A stretch of DNA of 44,218 nucleotides from Pseudomonadota bacterium (GTDB lineage: Bacteria; Pseudomonadota; Alphaproteobacteria; Sphingomonadales; Sphingomonadaceae), in contig JAEZHP010000145.1 of assembly GCA_023416515.1 (NCBI GenBank), positions 1 to 44,218 on the forward strand, read 5' to 3'. A program made the position numbers and the translations under genes. Of this stretch, positions 39,174 to 44,218 are shown piece after piece; position 1 is the stretch's first letter, and each line of letters begins with the position of its first letter. The notes under the pieces are model-generated. The model was given only the letters and a program-made list of their open reading frames with translations. It ran no database searches and was not told the DNA's origin.

Positions 39174-39220
39174 GACGGCGCGGAACCACTCAGTAACCAG
39201 CCGCTGCTAGGGACCGAAAG

Positions 39221-39495
39221 ATGACGAACTGGCTTCCACTGGCGGCGTTGTTCTTGGCCGCGTTGAACGGTTTGACCATCTGGCGCTTCTGGACGACAAG
39301 CAGCGCGCCCGCGCCGGGGCAAGGCGAATCCCGGAAGGCGACCTTCTGGGGCTGGCCTTGCTCGGCGGCTCGCCGGGCGCCCTGCTCGCCAGGCGGCTGT
39401 TTCGCCACAAGACGCGCAAGCAGCCCTTTTCCACCCACCTGCTTTTGATCGTGGCGCTTCAGATCGGCGCCGCGATCGGGCTGCTGATTCTCTAG
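39221..39495 (+). pseudogene. DUF1294 family membrane protein, frameshifted
   Basis: The ATG frame gives MTNWLPLAALFLAALNGLTI and a first membrane helix, then loses similarity at about 39285. The next frame continues LDDKQRARAGARRIPE, the DUF1294 signature, then LLGLALLGGSPGALLARRLF, RHKTRKQPF and a final membrane helix ending at a TAG (39493-39495). Adding one base between 39262 and 39292 would restore a 91-residue two-helix DUF1294 protein of normal size. It is either an assembly error or a decayed gene. Function of the family unknown. Confidence 0.75.
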
Positions 39496-39512
39496 CCGGC
39501 GCGCCTCAAGCC

Positions 39513-41204
39513 CTACCCGTGCCGAGCACGCCTCGGCGGACCCTTGGAGTGATGGCGGGGAGCCGGCCGGTCGCCGCTATGGCGGCGGTTGTCGCGCGCG
39601 GCGTCGCGAGGCGTTCCCTGCATGGGCTCGATGAGGAGGCCGTCATCCTCCTCGCGGGCGGTGCGCGCCATTGCCTTTACGAAGCGGTCGGCGAGCGCGC
39701 GCGGAATTTCGAACGCGGTCTCGTTGGCTGCGATCCGGATGGCGCCGACTTCGTTGCGGGTGATGTGACCCCTTCGGCACAGCAAAGGCAGAAGCCAGCG
39801 CGGGTCGGCATTATGGCGCCGACCGACGTTCATCCGGAACCATATCGTGTCCTCGAAGCCGGGGCGCGGGCCGGCCTGGCGGTCGTCGCGGCGGGAATCG
39901 CCCTGCTCCGCCAGATCCTCCGGCGCGGGCATCTTGGCGCGGTGCGCGCGCACCAGCGCAGCGGCAATGTCTTCCGGCGAGCGTTCGGCGAGCAGCTTGC
40001 GGCCCAGAGTCAGATCGTCCTCGTCGACCTCGACCGGCTGAAGCAGAGTCTCCATCAACCGCTCGCGGTCGCGGGCATGAACGGCCTCGGCTGTCGGCGC
40101 TGAGATCCACTCGGCATTGATCCGGGCCCCGCGAAGCATCGTCTCGACGCGGCGGCGGCGCTGATAGGGAACGATCAGGATCGCGGTCCCCTTCTTGCCC
40201 GCTCGGCCGGTTCGGCCCGAGCGGTGCTGAAGCGCCTCGGCATCGCGCGGCACCTCGACGTGGATGACGAGGCTCAGCGTCGGCAGATCGATCCCGCGGG
40301 CCGCCACGTCCGTGGCGACGCAGATTCGGGCGCGTCGGTCCCTGAGCGCCTGGAGGGCGTGATTACGCTCGCTCTGGCTGTGCTCGCCGGACAGCGCCAC
40401 GGCGGCGAAGCCGCGCTCGATCAGGCTTGCGTGAAGGTGACGGACATTGTCGCGGGTGGCGCAGAACAGCATCGCCGTCTCCGCCTCGTGGAAGCGGAGC
40501 AGGTTGACGACGGCATGCTCGATCCCGGCCGGCGAAACGGTCACCGCCTGGTAGGTGATGTCGCCATGGCCGCGGTCCTCGCCGACGGTCGAGATGCGCA
40601 GGGCGTCGCGCTGGTAGCGGCGGGCGAGAGCGACGATCGGCTTTGGCAGGGTGGCCGAGAAGAGCAGAGTGCGGCGCTCTTGCGGAGTCGCCTCGAGAAT
40701 CCCCTCGAGCTCGTCGCGAAAGCCCATGTCGAGCATTTCGTCCGCTTCATCGAGGACCACCGCGCGGATGGCCGAAAGGTTCAATGCACCGCGCTCGACA
40801 TGGTCACGAAGCCGCCCCGGCGTCCCGACGACGATATGGGCGCCGTAGGACAAGGCGCGGCGCTCCTTGGACGGATCCATGCCGCCGACGCAGGTCGCGA
40901 TGCGGCCACCCTTGCCGTAGAGCCACGCCAGTTCGCGGCTCACCTGCAGAGCAAGCTCGCGGGTCGGAGCGACGACGAGCGCGAGCGGCTCGCGGCTGGG
41001 CACCAGCCGGCCGTCCTCCAGCAACTGCTCGGCCATGGCGAGGCCGAAGGCCACCGTCTTTCCGGAACCGGTCTGGGCAGAAACGAGAAGGTCGCGCCCC
41101 TCCGCTTCGGGAGCGAGCACGGCGGCCTGGACGGGAGTGGGCGCGGCATAGCCACGCTCGGCGAGCGCTTCCGACAGAAGCGGCGGCAATTTTTCGAAAG
41201 TCAT
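39513..41204 (-). CDS. DEAD-box RNA helicase (DbpA/CsdA-like)
   Basis: A 563-residue ATP-dependent RNA helicase. Q motif region, Walker A AQTGSGKT (43-50), PTRELA, DEAD (152-155), SAT (LLFSATLP) and HRSGRTGRAGKKG are all present. The C-terminal part has a DbpA-like RNA-binding domain (IWFRMNVGRRHNADPRWLLPLLC to GAIRIAANETAFEI) followed by a basic, disordered tail. Such helicases act in ribosome assembly or cold adaptation. I chose the ATG giving MTFEKLPPLL; the longer frame is probably upstream noise. Confidence 0.93.
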   Translation of the reverse strand: MTFEKLPPLLSEALAERGYAAPTPVQAAVLAPEAEGRDLLVSAQTGSGKTVAFGLAMAEQLLEDGRLVPSREPLALVVAPTRELALQVSRELAWLYGKGGRIATCVGGMDPSKERRALSYGAHIVVGTPGRLRDHVERGALNLSAIRAVVLDEADEMLDMGFRDELEGILEATPQERRTLLFSATLPKPIVALARRYQRDALRISTVGEDRGHGDITYQAVTVSPAGIEHAVVNLLRFHEAETAMLFCATRDNVRHLHASLIERGFAAVALSGEHSQSERNHALQALRDRRARICVATDVAARGIDLPTLSLVIHVEVPRDAEALQHRSGRTGRAGKKGTAILIVPYQRRRRVETMLRGARINAEWISAPTAEAVHARDRERLMETLLQPVEVDEDDLTLGRKLLAERSPEDIAAALVRAHRAKMPAPEDLAEQGDSRRDDRQAGPRPGFEDTIWFRMNVGRRHNADPRWLLPLLCRRGHITRNEVGAIRIAANETAFEIPRALADRFVKAMARTAREEDDGLLIEPMQGTPRDAARDNRRHSGDRPAPRHHSKGPPRRARHG

Positions 41205-41254
41205 GAGCAGTCCAACATGGTGAGCCCCAGCTGTGGGGCAAGGTTTTTGGGGAA

Positions 41255-42430
41255 TTACAGTGCTTGTCCAGCAGCCCAGGCGCTGGCCCACGCCCACTGA
41301 AAATTATAGCCGCCGAGCCAGCCCGTGACGTCCACGGCCTCGCCGATCGCGTAGAGGCCCGGCACCTTTTTGGCTTCCATCGTCTGGGACGACAATTCGG
41401 CGGTGCTGATGCCCCCTGCGGTCACCTCGGCCTTGGCGAAGCCTTCGGTGCCGTCGGGATGGAATTGCCAGTCGGCGAGCCGGCGTTCGGCGTCGTCGAG
41501 CTTCCGGTCGGGCAGGTTGGCGAGCTCGCCCCACAGGCCGATCTTCTTGGCCAGCGTTTCCGCCAGCCGCCCGGGAAGGAGTTCGCCGAGCAGAGTGTGG
41601 AAATGGGTTCTGGGCCGCGCCCGCTTTGCCGCCGACGCCCAGCCCGGGGACTGGGACGGAAGGAAGTCGATGCCGACCGGCTGGCCGTGGCGCCAGTAGG
41701 AGGAGACCTGGAGGATGGCCGGGCCCGACATCCCCTTGTGAGTGAACAGGGCGGCTTCCCGGAACCGCGTCTTGTTCGCCGTGGCGATGACGTCGGTGGC
41801 GACGCCGGACAGCTCGCGGAACAGTGCCTCGTCGCCGCCGAGAGTGAGCGGCACGAGCGCCGGCCGCGGCTCGACGACCTTGAGACCGAACTTGCGCGCA
41901 AGATCATAGGCGAAGCCGGTCGCGCCCATCTTCGGAATCGAGGGGCCGCCGGTCGCGATCACAAGCGAGGGCGCGGTCGACGAGGCGCCGCCATGGCTGA
42001 CGGTGAACTGTCCATCGGCATGGCTGACATCGCGAACCGGCTCGCCAAGGGCGATCCTGACCGAGCCCTTCGCGCATTCCTCCATCAGCATGTGGACGAT
42101 CTGCCGCGAGGAGCCGTCGCAGAAGAGCTGGCCCAAGGTCTTCTCGTGCCAGGCGATGCGGTGCTTCTCGACGAGGGCGAGGAAGTCCTGGGGCGTGTAG
42201 CGGCTCAGCGCCGACTTGGCGAAATGGGGGTTGGCCGAGTGGAAGCGATCCGGCCCCGCGTCGATATTGGTGAAGTTGCAGCGCCCGCCGCCCGAGATCA
42301 GGATCTTCTTGCCCGCCCGGTCGGCATGCTCGACCAGGAGCACTCGGCGGCCTTTCTGGCCGGCGGTGGCCGCGCACATCAGGCCGGCGGCGCCGGCGCC
42401 GAGGATGATCACGTCGTAGGGGGAAGGCAC
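41255..42430 (-). CDS. NAD(P)/FAD-dependent oxidoreductase, HI0933/YhiN family
   Basis: A 391-residue flavoprotein. The FAD motif VIILGAGAAGLMCAATAG (residues 8-25) and the family's KKILISGGGRCNFTN are diagnostic for HI0933-like proteins. The C-terminal GEAVDVTGWLGGYNFQWAWASAW closes the FAD-binding fold. These proteins are widespread, and their physiological substrate is unknown. It lies upstream of the helicase gene on the same strand, 50 bp apart, and diverges from the L,D-transpeptidase. Confidence 0.92.
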   Translation of the reverse strand: MPSPYDVIILGAGAAGLMCAATAGQKGRRVLLVEHADRAGKKILISGGGRCNFTNIDAGPDRFHSANPHFAKSALSRYTPQDFLALVEKHRIAWHEKTLGQLFCDGSSRQIVHMLMEECAKGSVRIALGEPVRDVSHADGQFTVSHGGASSTAPSLVIATGGPSIPKMGATGFAYDLARKFGLKVVEPRPALVPLTLGGDEALFRELSGVATDVIATANKTRFREAALFTHKGMSGPAILQVSSYWRHGQPVGIDFLPSQSPGWASAAKRARPRTHFHTLLGELLPGRLAETLAKKIGLWGELANLPDRKLDDAERRLADWQFHPDGTEGFAKAEVTAGGISTAELSSQTMEAKKVPGLYAIGEAVDVTGWLGGYNFQWAWASAWAAGQAL

Positions 42431-42572
42431 GGGGGAGAACTGCTTTCGTCGGGCTGAAGCGCGTCCCTAGCCGCCAAGACGCTCTGTGTCTGCCCCGCCA
42501 CGTCGCCTCGCAGGCGGAACGTCGACCGGCGCGTGGCGTTGATCCTTCCGGATCAATCCTGTCGGGGGTGTA

Positions 42573-44159
42573 ATGCGTTTCCCATCCTATCAGCGGGCCG
42601 GTGTTTCCCAGGCCCGCCAGTTGCTTTTTTCGACGCTTGCCTGCGCGGCTGTAGCGGTGGCGGCGGTTCCGGCTCCGGCCATCGCACAAGCCGGCCTCAC
42701 CGAAGCGGTGAGGTCCGCGGTGCGGAGCGACCGTGAGATCGCGCAATTTTACCAGCAGCGTGGCTACCAGCCGATCTGGGTCCGCGGCGGCACTCTCGGC
42801 CCCGAGGCTCAGCAGCTTCTCCACCTCCTGGAGACGGCGGACGCGGACGGGCTCAACCCGCGCAACTACCGCCCGCAGGCCGTGGCGGCCGCGATCGACG
42901 AGGCGGCGGGCGGATCGCCCCGCGCCCTCGCCCGCGCCGAGATGCTGCTGTCGACGACCTTCGCCAATTATGTTCGCGACGTCCGCCGGAGCCGCGACAT
43001 GGGGATCGTCTATACCGAGGCGCATTTCCGCCCGGTCGTTCCGAGCAAGGCCGTCGCTCTGATGGGGGCGGCATCCGCTCCGAACCTTCAGACCTATCTT
43101 GAATCGATCGGCTGGATGAACCCGCTCTACGCGCAACTTCGCGGCGGACTTGCAGCCCATCGCGGGCTCGACGAGCGGCCGGCGATTCACGTGCCTTCGG
43201 GGCCGATCCTGCGGCCGGGATCGACCGATCCGCGGGTGAGGACTCTGCGCGCCCGCCTGGGAATGGTCCCGGACGGGCCTTATGACCGCGCCGTCGCCAA
43301 CGCCATTCGCGAGCTTCAGCGCGCCTACGGCCAACCGACCGACGGTCTCGCCGGCCCGCTCACCCTCGCCTTGCTCAACCGCGGCTCGCGCGAGACCCAG
43401 CAGCTTCTGCGGCTCAATCTGGAGCGGGCGCGTGCCCTCCCCGCCGATCTGGGCCGCCGCTACGTCCTGGTCGACGCCGCGGCTGCAAGGCTTTGGATGT
43501 ACGAAAATGGCGAGGCCGTCGGGTCGATGCGCGTCGTCGTCGGCAAGCCGACCGAGCCGACCCCGATGATGGCCGGCACCCTGCGCTATCTGACGCTCAA
43601 CCCTTATTGGAACGTGCCGCCCGACCTCGTCGAGCAGCGGATCGCGCCCGGGGTGCTTCGCGAAGGGCCCGGCTTCCTTCGCACCCGGCGGTACGAGATC
43701 CTGTCCGACTGGACCGAGGATGCGCGGCGGCTCGAGCCATCGGAGGTCGACTGGAGTGCGGTCGCCGCCGGCCGGCAGGAGCTGCGCGTGCGCCAGCTCC
43801 CGGGGCAGGACAATGCGATGGGGCGGATGAAGTTCATGTTCCCCAACGATCTCGGCATCTACCTGCACGATACGCCGGACCGGTCATTGCTGCGTGAGGA
43901 AGGACGCTTGTTCAGCTCCGGCTGCGTTCGGCTGGAGGACGCGCCCCGGCTTGCCCGCTGGCTGTTCGGCACCACGCCGCGGCCGCCCAGCACGGATCCG
44001 GAGCAGCATATCAACGTGCCCGAGCCGGTGCCGGTCTACATCACCTATCTGACCGTCGCTCCCGAGCCGCAGGGCGTGGCCTTCCGCCAGGACGTGTACA
44101 ACCGCGATCCGGTGCAGATGGCGGCACTGAACCAGCCGCCCGAACGCCGCCGGCGCTAG
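42573..44159 (+). CDS. L,D-transpeptidase (YcbB/LdtD-like)
   Basis: A 528-residue periplasmic enzyme that makes 3-3 peptidoglycan cross-links. The signal peptide ends at about AIAQA (residues 35-39). An N-terminal scaffold (YQQRGYQPIWVRGG, ADADGLNPRNYRP) is followed by a peptidoglycan-binding domain (TDPRVRTLRARLGMVPDGPY, about 209-270) and the YkuD domain with the nucleophile Cys-451 in FSSGCVRLEDAPRLA. Order and length fit YcbB-type enzymes, slightly shorter than E. coli (about 615). It diverges from the YhiN-type gene and ends 59 bp before the window end. Confidence 0.94.
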   Translation: MRFPSYQRAGVSQARQLLFSTLACAAVAVAAVPAPAIAQAGLTEAVRSAVRSDREIAQFYQQRGYQPIWVRGGTLGPEAQQLLHLLETADADGLNPRNYRPQAVAAAIDEAAGGSPRALARAEMLLSTTFANYVRDVRRSRDMGIVYTEAHFRPVVPSKAVALMGAASAPNLQTYLESIGWMNPLYAQLRGGLAAHRGLDERPAIHVPSGPILRPGSTDPRVRTLRARLGMVPDGPYDRAVANAIRELQRAYGQPTDGLAGPLTLALLNRGSRETQQLLRLNLERARALPADLGRRYVLVDAAAARLWMYENGEAVGSMRVVVGKPTEPTPMMAGTLRYLTLNPYWNVPPDLVEQRIAPGVLREGPGFLRTRRYEILSDWTEDARRLEPSEVDWSAVAAGRQELRVRQLPGQDNAMGRMKFMFPNDLGIYLHDTPDRSLLREEGRLFSSGCVRLEDAPRLARWLFGTTPRPPSTDPEQHINVPEPVPVYITYLTVAPEPQGVAFRQDVYNRDPVQMAALNQPPERRRR

Positions 44160-44179
44160 GCACAAAAGAAAGGCGGGGG

Positions 44180-44218
44180 CCGGGGGGGCGCCCCCGGCGC
44201 GCCGCCCCCACCACCCCC
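44180..44218. other. Poly-G/poly-C contig-end sequence
   Basis: The last 40 bases are nearly pure runs of G and C ending in C-runs, unlike coding or intergenic sequence elsewhere in the window and mirroring the first 35 bases. A GC stem from the L,D-transpeptidase terminator may be partly included, but the sequence is probably unreliable. Confidence 0.55.

Noticed and set aside
41904..43868. A 654-residue minus-strand frame spanning the YhiN-type gene and the L,D-transpeptidase
   Set aside because: It overlaps two well-supported genes, one of them on the opposite strand, and resembles no protein family.

Overview
The window is GC-rich (roughly two thirds G+C by eye) alphaproteobacterial chromosome, most likely from the order Sphingomonadales. 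This rests on the protein families, the RpoH and ChpT types, the gene order fabD-fabG-acpP-fabF-mltG, the psp operon layout and two kinds of dispersed palindromic repeat. Artificial-looking poly-G/poly-C runs at both ends and two probable single-base frameshifts suggest a complete contig from a draft or metagenome assembly. It is mostly core chromosome: I see no phage, transposase, integrase, plasmid or CRISPR genes.

Layout. 1-5.2 kb, minus strand: fatty-acid synthesis (fabD, fabG, a small unknown gene, acpP, fabF), ending in the lytic transglycosylase mltG. 5.3-7.6 kb, plus: an M50-like membrane protein and the ribosomal operon rpsF-rpsR-rplI with a clear terminator. 7.6-11.8 kb, minus: lipoprotein, folE, PilZ protein, tRNA-Arg(CCT), DUF1178 protein, nitrilase-family amidase, glutaredoxin and a ComF-type phosphoribosyltransferase; then tRNA-Cys and a FAD-dependent reductase on plus. 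13.8-19.8 kb, plus: a tightly overlapping six-gene operon (DUF4129, DUF4350, MoxR ATPase, DUF58/VWA, SpoIIM-like, RDD) of poorly known envelope function. 20-24 kb: the phage-shock (Psp) region, with pspF divergent from a sigma-54 promoter that drives a 44-residue membrane micro-protein, pspA, pspB, pspC and four further small membrane/coiled-coil genes. 24.1-26.7 kb: SufE, a thioesterase, a J-domain protein, a Yip1-like membrane protein and RNase P RNA. 26.7-33.3 kb, minus: chpT-cheA-cheW-cheY-cheB-cheR-ampD. 33.4-36.1 kb, plus: RluD-type pseudouridine synthase, rpoH and mtgA. 36.1-39.2 kb, minus: a frameshifted outer-membrane protein gene, ybaB/ebfC, dnaX and the SRP RNA. 39.2-44.2 kb: a frameshifted DUF1294 gene, a DEAD-box helicase, a YhiN-type flavoprotein and an L,D-transpeptidase.

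How the genes fit together. Envelope maintenance recurs: three peptidoglycan enzymes of different classes (mltG, mtgA, L,D-transpeptidase) plus ampD for muropeptide recycling, the sigma-54-controlled Psp system, rpoH for heat shock and the MoxR/DUF58 operon. The most distinctive part is the expanded psp operon. Three extra small proteins, more weakly a fourth, and even the tail of PspC carry a PspB-like C-terminal motif, and an uncharacterised membrane micro-protein is the first gene after the sigma-54 promoter. The chemotaxis operon is the second point of interest: its CheA has two CheW-like domains and a receiver-like tail lacking obvious catalytic residues, and a ChpT-type phosphotransferase sits directly upstream.
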